DNA of 64,000 nt, from positions 71,032,754-71,096,753 of the forward strand of contig OX578139.1 of NCBI GenBank assembly GCA_951213105.1, given 5' to 3'. Source of the DNA: Amaurobius ferox (lineage: Eukaryota; Arthropoda; Arachnida; Araneae; Amaurobiidae). Each line of letters starts with the position of its first letter. Position 1 is the first letter of the stretch. Positions 34,311 to 44,829 of the stretch are shown here, piece after piece. Below the pieces are notes generated by a model that did not search any database, was not told the DNA's origin, and worked only from the letters and a program-made list of their open reading frames with translations. The position numbers were made by a program, and so were the translations under genes.

Positions 34311-34645
34311 TTTTTAATATAACGTTGGGTATGAGCCGGCAACCGATCAAAAGTTGTCAGCCTGACGCCAACGAAAGTAACATTTCGTCATTCGTGACGC
34401 CATGGACCAGGAGATTTGTTGCCAAAACACAGCAAGTTTTCCCATTATTACACTTAAAAATTATTTATTAATTTTGAGGTGGCAATATCCAGACGTAAAA
34501 AACCTACGCAGAGAGTTTTAATTGTGCTGTGTACATCTTCGTCAGTGAAGTCAAAAGATAATCTCGGTCTCTTCCGAGAGCCAAGGAACAAAATGCGCGC
34601 GTTTGCTATTCCCGTGACATCATATGCTCAGTGCCAGAATAAAAA

Positions 34646-35525
34646 ATCTGATGTGGGCAGCATATGACTTTCCCTGCAGACTTATATTAACGTTCTCTTT
34701 ATTTTAATTAAATTTAATTCACTTTTAATTCAATTTTCGTTCTCATTCGGTAACCAGACTTATTTTCAAAGGTGGCGTACAGAAAAAACGAAAGAACAAA
34801 AATATCTCGAGAACGGCTAGTCCTAGTGTAATGGGGTTGGTCTCATTATTTTCGTCGTTAAAAATTACGTATTGGACGAGCATTTAATGGATATATTTGC
34901 GTATACCTAGTTCTTTAGTTTAGATTTTGACGATTTTTGCGGGCCATTTTGCAAAAAAAAGGCAGGTTATTTTTTTCCGAATCGTACCAAAATCTAATCA
35001 GCACCAGGGTAACCCACAAGTAACTTATCTACCAAATTTTGTGAAACTTGGTCAATTAGTATTTTAGCTACAGTGGATACATGAAATTTTTAAGGACCAT
35101 TTCGCAAAAAAGGTGGGTTCTGCATCTACCGAATTTTGTGAAATTCGGTCCAGTAGTTTTTTAGTTTTAGTGGATACAAGCTTTTGCGGGCCATTTCGCA
35201 AAAAAGGCGGGTTCTTTTATTCGTACCCAAATCGTACCCAAAACTAATTAGCACCAGACTCGCTCACAAGTGACTTACCTACCAAATTTTGTGAAATTCG
35301 GTCCATTAGTTTTTTAGTTAGAGTGGATACAATATCTGCACAGACAGACAGACACACAGACAGACAGACACACAGACACACACACACAGACGTCTCGCTA
35401 AAAATGGTTTTTTCGTATTCTAGAGGTCTCGAAACGTGTAGATCCGTCGAAAACTCGAGTTGCGATTTTCGGCATGATTCCAATACTTTCCCTATACATT
35501 ACCATGTATTGCAGGGAAAGTAAAA
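34646..35525 (+). mobile_element. Family A element, complete
   Basis: Head ATCTGATGTGGGCAGCATAT followed by GACTTTCCCTGCAGAC. Internal repeats of GCGGGCCATTTCGCAAAAAA, a (GACA)n/(CACA)n microsatellite at 35339-35390, and the terminal hairpin CTTTCCCTATACATTACC with ATGTATTGCAGGGAAAG. The arm TGCAGGGAAAGT is the inverse of ACTTTCCCTGCA in the head. Confidence 0.85.
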
Positions 35526-35860
35526 AAAGTCAGTCATACCCTGGATGATCACCCCCCATCCCCACCCTACTTGATCTCGTAACAGCCTTGGATGACTCTG
35601 GATAACATCGAAGGTGAAGCGGGTTTTAATTGGCATACGTTTTAAGTTGGTTACGATTTTCGAGATTGATTTCTGCTCTGGTACAAATACTTTGCACAAA
35701 ACTGAAAGCTAGAGGGAAAAAATTAGTAGCATTGTTAACCACTTGACGAAAATATGATTTCCGTTATTAAGCAATCCATAAATGATTTTTAAGAATTAAA
35801 AGTTTAACCGAAATCATAATCTGTTTAATATTAATTCTATAAAAAGCATCTGTTTTTTTT

Positions 35861-36620
35861 TACTTTCCCTGCAATACATCGTAATGTATAGGGAAAGTAT
35901 TGGAATCAGGCCGAAAATCGCAACTCGAGTTTTCGACGGATCTACACGTTACGAGAACTCTAGAATACGAAAAAACCATTTTTAGCGTGACGTCTGTGTG
36001 TGTGTCTGTGTGTCTGTGTGTCTGTCTGTGCAGATTTTGTATCCACTCTAACTAAAAAACTAATGGACATAATTTCACAAAATTTTGTAGGTAAGTCACT
36101 TGTGGGCGGGGCTGGTGCTGATTAGTTTTGGGTACGATTCGGAATAAAAGAACCCGCCTTTTTTGTGAAATGGCCTACAAAAGTTTGTATCCACTGTAGC
36201 TGAAAAACTAATGGACCGAATTTCACAAAATTCGGTAGATGAGTCACGTATAGGTCACCCTGTTGCTGATTAGATTTTGGTACGATTCAGAAAAAAATAA
36301 CCTGCCTTTTTTTGCGAAATGGCCCGCAAAAATTGCCAAAATCTAAAATAAAAAACTGGGTATACTCAAATATATCCATTAAATGCTGATTTAATACGTA
36401 ATTTTTAACGAGGAAAAAAATAAGACCAACCCCATTACACTAGGACTAGCCGTTCTCGAGATATTTTAGTTTTTCGTACTTTCCCTACGCCACCTTTGAA
36501 AATAAGTCCGGTTATCGAATGAGAACGAAAATTGAATTAAAAGTGAAATAAATTTAATTAAAAAAGAGAGAACGTTAATATAAGTCTGCAGGGAAAGACA
36601 TGTGCTGCTCACATCAGATT
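35861..36620 (-). mobile_element. Family A element, minus orientation, first of an adjacent pair
   Basis: Begins TACTTTCCCTGCAATACATC at the left, has (GTGTCT)n at 35992-36030 and ends GTGCTGCTCACATCAGA at the right. Only two T residues separate it from the next copy. Confidence 0.85.
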
Positions 36621-36622
36621 TT

Positions 36623-37427
36623 TACTTTCCCTGCAATACATGGTAATGTATAGGGAAAGTATTAGAATCATGTCGAAAATCGCAACTCGAGTTTTCGACG
36701 GATCTACACGTTTCGAGATCTCTAGAATACGAAAAAACTATTTTTAGCGTGACGTCTGTGTGTGTGTCTGTCTGTCTGTGTGTCTGTGTGTCTGTCTGTC
36801 TGTGTGTCTGTGTGTCTGTCTGTGTGTCTGTCTGTGCAGATTTTGTATCCACTCTGACTAAAAAACTAATTGAGCGAATTTCATAAAATTTGGTAGGTAA
36901 GTCACTTGTGCACGAATCTGGTGCTGATTAGGTTTGGGTATGACTCGGGTTAAAAGAACCTGCCTTTTTTTGCGAAATGGCCCGCAAAAGTTTGTATCCA
37001 CTCTAATTGAAACACTATAATGGACCGAATTTCACAAAATTTGGTAGATAAGTCGCTTGTAGGCCACCCTGGTGCTGATTAGATTTTGGTACGATTCGGA
37101 AACATATGACCTGCCTTTTTTGCAAAATGGCCCGCAAAAATCAACGAAATCTAAACTTAAGAACTACGTATGCTCAAATATAGCCATTAAATGCTTGTTT
37201 AATATGTAATTTTTATCGAAGAAAAGAATAAGACCAACCCCATTACACTAGGACTAGCCGTTCTCGAGATATTTTAGTTTTTCTTACTTTTCCTACACCA
37301 TTTTTGAAAATAAGTCCTGTTTTCAAATGAGAACGAAAATTGAATTAAAAATTAATTAAATTTAATTTAAATAAATATAACGTGAATATAAGTCTGCAGG
37401 GAAAGTCATGTGCTGCCTACATCAGAT
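36623..37427 (-). mobile_element. Family A element, minus orientation, second of an adjacent pair
   Basis: Begins TACTTTCCCTGCAATACATG and has a longer (GTCT)n/(GTGTCT)n run at 36757-36838. Ends GTGCTGCCTACATCAGA. The same orientation and immediate adjacency to the previous copy suggest end-to-end insertion or tandem mobilisation. Confidence 0.85.
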
Positions 37428-37557
37428 TTTTAATATCTCGATTATTAACTTGCTAATCTTCAAACAGAAGAACACGAAACATGCACATGATTATCTGCCG
37501 TAATGTAATTCATACCTACACAAAATTTCATATAAATCATTCGGAAAATGTGGACTT

Positions 37558-37780
37558 TTTCGACCCAGACAGTCCGACCTATCCGAAAGTGTGAGGTATC
37601 TGTTTGGACGGCTGGGAAAGTGCCACCCAATTTAGATCGGAACCCAGTGGGGGGGGGGCAGAATACTCAGGTACCGTACCCTCTTTCTCCTATCACTAAC
37701 CTCTCGGAAGGACTTACGGACCCACATATTTAACGCACCCGAACTCCGCGGGAACACGGGAACAGTTTGGGCAGAGGCGG
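37558..37780 (-). mobile_element. SINE-A, diverged, 5'-truncated
   Basis: Tail GACCCAGACAGTCCGACCTA, the hairpin partner TTTGGACGGCTGGGAAAG, and body blocks (CCACCCAATTTAG, CTAACCTCTCGGAAGGACTT). An unusual run of G lies at 37651-37658. There is no 5S head. Target duplication not identified. Confidence 0.85.
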
Positions 37781-37789
37781 GGGTGATGG

Positions 37790-38370
37790 TTTAAAATTGC
37801 GAGTTATTTAATTTGTATGCATTTATTAATTTGTATAGTTTAATTGATAATATATTGCTAAACTGTCACCACAATACTCACCTATTATTATCATATCAGG
37901 ATCACATGCTATAATGGTTGTAATTTGAAGTATATCGCAGTGGCTACTAAAATTTAACTAAAAGAACCAAATTTATTGAGGATACAGTATAACTTTACAC
38001 CATTGCAATTAAAACATTAGAGTACTTTCATTCCTTACTACATGATGTACATTAATTCATCAGGGGGAAGTTAATGCCAGAGAGTTATAGTTATCGATTG
38101 GACAATGTGGTGGAGCGACTTTTTTGAAAATGACAACTTTGGAAAAATAATATTAATTTCCATATAGTTTTATAAGGCACAGTACCTGATGAAGTGTTTG
38201 CTTGCTTCAAGTAACACACTGGGATCATTTCTCTACGATCAGGTAGGTCCCTCCTTTTCAAACCAAAAGCATCTTGTATCTTGAGATGAAGTCTCTCTGA
38301 GTTTTTCTTCGATTCTGGTCACTTTCTACTTAGCTCAAAAACTCTGACTGAAAAATTATATTTTTATATA
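37790..38370. other. Unannotated stretch
   Basis: Nothing recognised; no shared repeat or long frame. Confidence 0.35.
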
Positions 38371-38374
38371 TTTT

Positions 38375-39073
38375 TACTTTCTTTATATACATAATGTATA
38401 AGGAAAGTATTTTGACGGGATCGAAAATTCGAATTCAATTTTGAAAAAATCATCAAATGATCAATACCTTTAATAAAGTTACGCAAATAGATTTTTTTAT
38501 GTAATTTTTCTTTAGAAAACGATTGACATAAACTTTAGATCGCTAGCATGAACGATATTGCACTCGAACGATAATTCTCGCGATATTGCACATTTTTAAA
38601 ATAAATTTATCAAAAAATCCCATAAATTAAATAAAATCTATTAACTGTTGAGAAACATGTTCACTTTTCATATGTAATATTATGCGATATATTGGGTGGC
38701 ATCATTCTCGTGGATCTAGCTCGTTTCATTCATGAGAAAAGGTACTTTGAGTAATACTTTTGCATTTGAACGCCAATAATCATTTATATGCTATAAGAAT
38801 AACTTATTTCTCCGTCCATAACGCTTGGCGAGATTTTGGCGATGAATTTGGCGGAATGTCGCAAACTTTTCGACTTTTTAAAATGTTGCCAAATTAACGA
38901 AAATTTCGCCAAATGGATAAAAATTACGCTAAATCAATGAAATTGACAACTGGTTGACCAAAATTCAATATCTTGGAAAGAATATATCTACTAGAAGAAA
39001 AACCTATTTTTTATTGTAAAAGTAGTAAATTCATTGCATTATATAAGGAATGTCATGTGTTACTTACATCAGA
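38375..39073 (-). mobile_element. Family B element, internally deleted
   Basis: Hairpin CTTTATATACATAATGTATA with AGGAAAGTATTTTGACGGGA at the left. It then jumps from the terminal block directly to TCATCAAATGATC, skipping the microsatellite. The right end is TATATAAGGAATGTCATGTG followed by CATCAGA. Confidence 0.8.
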
Positions 39074-39244
39074 TTTTTTACCTTCCTTCCAGAAGATTTG
39101 AGTGCATCTTAAATCCCTCTCAGCCTGTCGCCCCTTGGATATCAATAATCCACTTATTTTTATTTTCCTGGTAAAGCTGCTGCTCTTACTATGCTAATCT
39201 CGTCAACTGTCTCTTCTCCCAATTCGAGCAAATGATTTTTAGTT

Positions 39245-39325
39245 TTCTGGCATTACACCGGGAATCGAACTGGAGTCGCACAAGTGCAATCCCTCCGCTC
39301 TATACACTATGCTATCCCACACCGA
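39245..39325 (-). repeat. tRNA-like sequence, probably SINE head
   Basis: The minus strand has a box A-like TAGCATAGTGTATAGAGCG and box B-like AGTTCGATTCC at suitable spacing. The stems are too imperfect for a functional tRNA. No copy elsewhere in the window was recognised. Confidence 0.45.
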
Positions 39326-39832
39326 AACCACGTATTTGTAATAGATCAGATAACCATTTAAATGCTTAAAATTTTTAACGAATTAAGGCATCATTTACAA
39401 TTTGGCATGGTTGGCATCCATTGCCGGTATAAAGATGATTATGTGCAAAATACTACTGTCTGTGATTCTTCTGTATGTAATTCTACTGACTTTTTCTTAC
39501 TCTATTAATACGATCTCATTCAAACGCGCTCACCTGATCGATTGAAGCTTGGATCGATTTGCGGGGCAATAATTTCAGCCACCACAGTATCTGATAAGAT
39601 AAAAGCAGACACTAACGCTTTAAAAAAACAAAAAACGTCTTGTTTCTCACTCAAGTAGGTACATTGTTGTTTAACCACCACTCCACCTACTTTCAGCGTG
39701 ACTCCCTTCTGTCTTAGTCATTTGAGATTCGTAAACAGCAGAGCAACATCAGATTTGTACAATTTCTGGTTAATTCCATTTATCATTGGGCAACATTGCA
39801 TTGTTCTATTAACTTCAATTAGTGTACAGAAT

Positions 39833-40000
39833 GAATATATCTTGATAATGGTTTAACTTAGCATTATGGGAGTGAATGTACTCACTTGTATTAAACGTCA
39901 AATCTACAGGATTGATATATCTTGATAATGGTTTAACTCAGAGTTGTCATTCGTCGTTCAAGTTTATATGATGAATATATGCTGATAATGGTTTAGCTTC
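39833..40000. repeat. Short imperfect tandem repeat, three units
   Basis: TATCTTGATAATGGTTTAACT or variants recur at about 39836, 39917 and 39977, with GCATTATGGG following the first and third. Confidence 0.75.
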
Positions 40001-40013
40001 GCATTATGGGTGT

Positions 40014-40072
40014 TAAAGGCCCAGACCACACAACCAACCCTAAGGCTTATGGTAGTTTAATGTGTGGCCGGC
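40014..40072 (-). mobile_element. Orphan LINE-tail-like insertion, variant
   Basis: 59 bp beginning AAAGGCCCAGACCACACAAC and ending TTTAATGTGTGGCCGG, a hairpin of the same design as the LINE/SINE-A tail but with a different loop. Perfect 13-bp duplications GCATTATGGGTGT flank it at 40001-40013 and 40073-40085. Confidence 0.85.
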
Positions 40073-40141
40073 GCATTATGGGTGTGAATGCACTCTCTTG
40101 TATTAAAAGTTGAGTCTGAAAAAATCATTTAAATTATATAG

Positions 40142-40523
40142 TGAAGGCGTCGGAATGAACACGCCGGCATCTTTTTATGAAGAACAAGAAGTTTATTCTT
40201 AAAATTCAGAACTCATAAAATGAACTCCCTTAACGTAAATTGCACAAAATAAACCGGAATGTACATGGTCCACCTTTTCTATTATCGTCTGGATCCACAC
40301 ACATCACGATCTACCTCGTACCAACTCGCATCATGTCGAACCGTCGGATCGAACCCCTCTCGATCTCTCGTGCTTCGCACTTCACCATTTTATAACCTGG
40401 TTTCCAGCACCCTCTACCGTCCGCAATCTGCGCGGCTGTTATTCAAATTTAGCCCCTTCTTTCTTCGGGAAAGACGCTGCTTGAAACTTAAGAAATCGAG
40501 AATAAAAATTGTTAACCCTTACA
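40142..40523 (-). mobile_element. Probable solo LTR
   Basis: Starts TGAAGGCGTCGG and ends CCTTACA on the plus strand, so it is bounded by TG and CA. In minus orientation it has a TATA-like TTATAAAATGG and, about 200 bases on, AATAAACTTCTTGTTC as a polyadenylation signal. It is GC-richer than the flanks. The flanking tetramers ATAG and ATAT could be a mutated duplication. No internal retroviral-type coding is next to it. Class not determined. Confidence 0.55.
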
Positions 40524-40699
40524 ATATGGTTTAGCATACGTTTTCTTTTACTTGGTTATTTTCGATTTATAACAGATATTTCGAAGAAGTATTTTTCTAA
40601 CTGTACAATATGCACTAAAACTGAATCAGCGATATATTAACAGATAAATTATATAAAACCTTGCTGATAAGTTGTAAAGATCATTGTTTTGCTGTTCGT

Positions 40700-40960
40700 T
40701 TTAGCAGAAGCTCCAACCGGGGATCTTTGTATAGGCCAGCCGACGCGCTCCCAATTGATTTACTGAGACAGAATTGCAAAACTTTTATCGTCGAAATGAA
40801 TTTTGCATTTTCCTCCCTTTAATGCCAGATCGTCGTACAACTTGGCAATCTGACTGACCACCCTGCTAGTTTTACGTCTAATTAGCCATCTGAAACTATT
40901 TTTTATCCTCCAGGTTGGTCACTGGTATCTCGATTTAAAACACACAATACCCGAATCTCG
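40700..40960 (-). repeat. tRNA-derived SINE-like repeat, third copy (partial)
   Basis: Shares the tRNA-like end (CAACCGGGGATCTTTGTATA, TTGATTTACTGAGACAGAAT) and the body start (TTTTGCATTTTCCTCCCTTT, CAATCTGACTGACCACC) with the copies at 3.3 and 26.1 kb. It stops before the second tRNA-like segment. Confidence 0.6.
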
Positions 40961-40965
40961 CAGCC

Positions 40966-41018
40966 CACCTTGCTGCTTCATGTCTTCGGACGAGTCGAAC
41001 GGCCTGGGTTTTCGACGC
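40966..41018 (+). mobile_element. Orphan LINE 3' tail, diverged
   Basis: TCTTCGGACGAGTCGAACGG and CCTGGGTTTTCG match the end of the LINE tail. The 5' part is degraded. Confidence 0.6.
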
Positions 41019-41153
41019 AATACCCCAATAGATTACTGCGAGTTGTACTAGGGTCCCCATCAGACCATCGAAATCATTTCACTAATTACTACACCACTCA
41101 ATAAGTCTCCGGTCTAACTAAGGAAAACAATTTTTATTTTTAGAAATTCGACT

Positions 41154-41426
41154 TTATTCATCAACATACTCTCCTTTAAGAGTGATACATTCATTCCATA
41201 GCTCCTCTAATTTTTTGATGCCATTTTTGTAGAACGATTTGCCTTTGCTCTCAAAATAGGCCTCAGTTTCGACAATCACTTCTTCATTTGAGGCAAATTT
41301 TTTCCCCTGGAGCATATTTTTGATGTCTGCAAAAAGCCAGTAGTCTCTGGGGACCAGATCTGGGGAGTACGGTAGATGAGGAAGCAATTTGAAGCGTAAT
41401 TCATATAATTTAATCATCGTTTTCAT
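41154..41426 (-). pseudogene. mariner transposase C-terminal part
   Basis: Starts MKTMIKLYELRFKLLPHLPY and continues SPDLVPRDYWLFADIKNMLQ, GKKFASNEEVIVETEAYFES and NECITLKGEYVDE. This is the end of a mariner transposase, with the third catalytic aspartate region (SPDLVPRD) present. The preceding QDNAPxH aspartate block is missing. The frame differs from the N-terminal part at the junction near 41425. Confidence 0.88.
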
Positions 41427-41834
41427 CGACTTGTTTGGCGTTGTTGTTTTTGGTCAGGTGTGAGCAAATGCGGCACCCACTTCGAAAACAACTTACGCAT
41501 GCTCAAATTTTCGTGTAAAGTTGTAAGCACACTACCTTCTGATATCTTCATGATGTCAGCTATTTCACGCAATTTCACTTTACGGTCTTTCAAAATTATT
41601 TTTTGGAATTTTGTTATGTTTTCCGGAACAACTGCCGATTTTGGGCGACCAGAGCGTTCAGCATCATAGGTGTTTGTACGATCGCGTTTAAATTCAGCAT
41701 ACCCGTCTATAATAGTTGATTTCCCTGGTGCAGAGTCTCCATAACGCTTATCAAGCCACTGTTTGGCTTCAACAGTATTTTTCCCCCATCAAAAAAAAAT
41801 GTTTAATCAACAAATGTAATTCTTTTTTATCCAT
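41427..41834 (-). pseudogene. mariner transposase N-terminal HTH part
   Basis: ATG at 41834 gives MDKKELHLLIKHFF. A one-base surplus in the G run at 41783-41787 shifts the frame, then NTVEAKQWLDKRYGDSAPGK continues with STIIDGYAEFKRDRTNTYDA, ERSGRPKSAVVPENITKFQK and ADIMKISEGSVLTTLHENLS. That covers both helix-turn-helix motifs. It ends HLLTPDQKQQRQTSR and a stop at the junction. The DDE core between here and the C-terminal part, roughly 130 residues in family members, is deleted, so the element is non-autonomous. Confidence 0.88.
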
Positions 41835-42117
41835 TGTTTTGGAAATTACAAAACTGGGGTCACTAAAACCACTGCAACCTATTAACTAATTGTAAGAATG
41901 TCATGAAATTTTGACACGTGTCGTTTGAAGGTTGGTAATATCTAAAAATCATATGGGTATGTCAACAGTTTTGCCATATATGTGTCAGACCGAAGACTTA
42001 TTGAGTGACATATATATATATATATATATATATACCCTCTATAATAAAAGAATCGACGCACCAAGAAGGAGTTGTCCGATTGTATTAAAAATTGGTACGC
42101 TAACATTGGTACGCTAC

Positions 42118-42729
42118 ATGTACGTTAAGAATTTTAGAACGCTAACATGAACCATTTTCGAGATATTGCATATTTTTCAAAATAATTATCAAAAAGTCAT
42201 ATAAAATAAAAAAAAAATATTACCTATTGAGAAACATGTTCACTTTTCATATGTAATACCATGCGATAAATTGGAGGACATCATTCTCGTGGATCTAGCT
42301 CGTTCCATTCATGAAAAACGATACTTTGAGTAATACTTTTGTATTTGAACGCCAATAGTTATTTGGGTGCTGTAAGAATAACTTTTATATCCTTCGTCCA
42401 TAACGCTAGGCGAGATTTTGGCGACGAATTTAACGGAATGTAGCCAACTTGGCGAATTTTTGAAATGTTGCCAAATTAACGAAAATCTCGCCAAATAGAT
42501 GAAAATGACGTTAAATCAATGAAACTGATGACTAATTGTCGAAAATTCAATATCTTGGAAAGAATATTAGTATCTACTACAAGAAAAAACTATTTATTTT
42601 ACTGTAAAGTATTAAATTCATTACATTATATAAGGAATCTCATGTGTTGCCCACATCAGATTTTTTTTACTGTAAAAGTTGTAAATTCATTGCATTATAT
42701 AAGGAAAGTCATGTGCTGCCTACATCAGA
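42118..42729 (-). mobile_element. Family B element, truncated, with duplicated head
   Basis: From ATTTTAGAACGCTAACATGA to TAAGGAATCTCATGTGTTGC (42118-42660), lacking the hairpin and microsatellite end. A second copy of the head only (CTGTAAAAGTTGTAAATTCA to GTGCTGCCTACATCAGA) follows at 42669-42729. Confidence 0.75.
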
Positions 42730-42959
42730 ATGTTTTATACAAATGTGGGCAAACTTTGCATGCCAAAATTTTACTATGATGAAAATTTGTCGGATACTGG
42801 AGAATAAAATAATGGCTATAGACGTTTTAAGTTATATCTCAGCTCTTATGAGGATTTTAAAGGAAGTTTGGAAGTTGTCAGATCTATTTATAAAAAGTAA
42901 AATATGTATCGTAATTAAGGATTACGAATAAAATGCTGTTGGTTTACGCAAATAGCAAC

Positions 42960-43320
42960 TATAGATCTTAATCGTCAGTTGTTTCAAACAATTGAACTAA
43001 ATAATTTCGAAAAATAAATGTGAAAGCATGAGAATTAAAATTGCGTTATTGTTATTGTATTTATAGTAAATCAATTATTATTAATCATTTCAGTCTTCGG
43101 TGATTTTAAAAATCTTAATGCTTTGAATATATGCTTAAATGCTTAATTAGTAAGAAGAATAATTAGAAGAATTTTAGGATATTATATGCATCTTCAGAAT
43201 ATCTGGACAGGTTGGAGTGTGGATAGGGACGGGCTAGGGTACCTATATGGCGTTATATAATGCAACAAATTCTCGTTCAATGAACGCGTTCGTACCCCTC
43301 TGTATAGTTTTCTTCCATTG
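42960..43320. other. Unannotated AT-rich stretch
   Basis: Nothing recognised. Confidence 0.3.
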
Positions 43321-43468
43321 GTTTATCATTGAAGATGAGAAGAACTAAGATAAACTTAATTAATTATCAAAAATACAGATATAAAATACTTTCAATGATA
43401 AGTTTTGAATGTAAGAGAAGAAGATGTTGTTGTTGAAACCCAGACCGTCCGACCTACCAGAAAGGTGT

Positions 43469-44464
43469 TGAAAACCCAGGCCGTCCGGCTCGTCAACAAG
43501 GACTTGAGCATCCATTTGGACGGCCGGGAAGGAGTTAGCCGAAACCAACTCCCAACTTCCATGGCTTTCGTCCGACGGTCCAGCAACGTTTATTTTGAGA
43601 ATCAAAAATTTACAGGAGAGTTTACATAATATGTTTCACATTTTGAAACAATATAAAGTTTAAACAGTGAAAGACACATTAAAACGGATTACAATAATTC
43701 TTGAACAATTGTTACTTCAACTGGTGCACAATGAGAAATAATACAACAAAAACAACAACGAAGACAAAAACAAAAACTAAACCAAGACAAACAGCAACAA
43801 ACGGGGCACAATCAAAACACAGCAAAACACAGACAAAACAAAGACAAAAACAAAACACAGACAAAACAAGGCAACCAAACAAAGAGAGGGTAACACCTCC
43901 AGGGAAAAGGACAACAGGGGACCACCGACCAAAAGGGCGAAAAGGGAGAGGCTCACAAGCTGATCAGGAAATTTGATTAGAGATGTCTCTAGCAATGAGA
44001 ACACAGTTTTTAATTTTATCTATAGAAGATTTATTTGAACTGACTCTCGAGAACCAGGCTGCGCAATTGGCAGGGGAGGGTTTTGTAAGATGAAAATTTT
44101 TTGTATGGGGACAAGAAAAAACAAAATGGTCGGCATCGCCGAAAGAACCGCAGGTGCAACAAGAGGTGGATTTATGTTTAAAATAATGGAGATAATCTAG
44201 AAATGGGCCATGCCCAGTTAAAAAATATATTAAATATTTGTTAGTAATTTGGAGAGAGGGATTGACCAGAGGGAGGAAGGAAGAAATCCGGGCCGGATCA
44301 TGAGTCCGGGGGGAAATATAAGAGTTAAGAAAGATTTGCCAATGATGAGAAATATTTTGTTTACAAAATTTTTTAAGGAGGGAAAACGGGAAGGGAAGGG
44401 AAAAGGGAGAACCCGAGGAGGTAGCAAGTTTGGCGTACTTATCCGCAGTCTCATTTCCCGAGAT
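43469..44464 (-). mobile_element. 5'-truncated LINE nested in SINE-A
   Basis: 996 bp between perfect 15-bp duplications. In sense orientation it starts inside the RNase H domain, ends its ORF at 43964 and has a 3' UTR that includes an A/C-rich stretch (sense T/G-rich, 43740-43880). It finishes in a hairpin tail, CCCGGCCGTCCAAATGG pairing with GAGCCGGACGGCCTGGG, then TTTTCA. This tail resembles the SINE-A tail and matches the approximately 60-bp orphan tails elsewhere in the window. The clade is non-LTR with RNase H and a C-terminal CCHC-like knuckle (R1/Jockey/LOA-like, not resolved). Confidence 0.88.
43964..44462 (-). CDS. LINE ORF2 C-terminus: end of RNase H and Cys/His knuckle
   Basis: An open frame of about 165 codons with no start, because the LINE copy is 5'-truncated. 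It begins GNETADKYAKLATSSGS, the conserved last RNase H motif of non-LTR retrotransposons (GNExADxxAK, whose aspartate is catalytic). A linker of about 70 residues follows, then YFLTGHGPFLDYLHYFKHKS and CCTCGSFGDADHFVFSCPHT. The latter is a Cys-x-Cys...His-x4-Cys knuckle, typical at the end of these polyproteins and thought to help bind the element RNA. It ends IARDISNQIS. There are no internal stops or frameshifts, so insertion is comparatively recent. The reverse transcriptase and endonuclease are absent here. Confidence 0.85.
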
Positions 44465-44829
44465 CTACCAGAAAGGTGTAAGGTAACTGTTTGGACGGTC
44501 GGGAAGTGCCACCCAATTTAGACCGGAACCCAGTGGGGGAGGCATCCACAGGGACCGAACCCTCCTTGCCCTACCACCAACCTCTCGGAAGGACTTTCGG
44601 ACCCACATGTTTAACGTGATCGTACTCCGCATGAACACGGCGGCAGTTTTGGCAGTGGCTGGAGTCGAACCCGGACCTACCGAGTGCAACTCCAGCGCGC
44701 TAACCAATGTGCTACCGCGCCCTAGAGAAGAAGATGTGAAGAACTAAGAAAAACTTCACTAATTAACGAAAATACAGATAAAAAATTCTTTAAATGATAA
44801 GTTTTCAATATAAAATAGTGTATTTCATA

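Larger units (their letters stand above)
41092..42010 (-). mobile_element. mariner element with internal deletion
   Basis: Terminal inverted repeats CACTCAATAAGTCTCCGGTC (41095 onward) and GACCGAAGACTTATTGAGTG (ending 42007), with TA at 41090-41091 and 42011-42012. It contains transposase N- and C-terminal parts directly joined. The right end lies against a (TA)n run. Confidence 0.9.
43428..44723 (-). mobile_element. SINE-A split by a LINE insertion
   Basis: The outer pair of duplications is AGAGAAGAAGATGT (43414-43427 and 44724-44737). The SINE tail lies at 43428-43468, its body and tRNA-like head at 44465-44723. The tRNA-like part (44651-44722, minus) has TAGCACATTGGTTAGCGCGC and GGTTCGACTCC as boxes A and B, the best preserved in the window. 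There is no 5S head in this copy. The inner duplication CTACCAGAAAGGTGT (43454-43468 and 44465-44479) is from the LINE insertion. Confidence 0.93.

Noticed and set aside
40259..40534. 91-residue ORF on the plus strand
   Set aside because: Lies antisense in the probable solo LTR and has no recognisable domain.
43701..43976. Lys/Thr-rich 91-residue ORF on the plus strand
   Set aside because: Antisense to the LINE 3' UTR low-complexity stretch; it is not in the LINE's coding direction.
44651..44722. True tRNA gene
   Set aside because: Boxes A and B are good, but the acceptor stem pairs poorly and the segment is part of a SINE copy.
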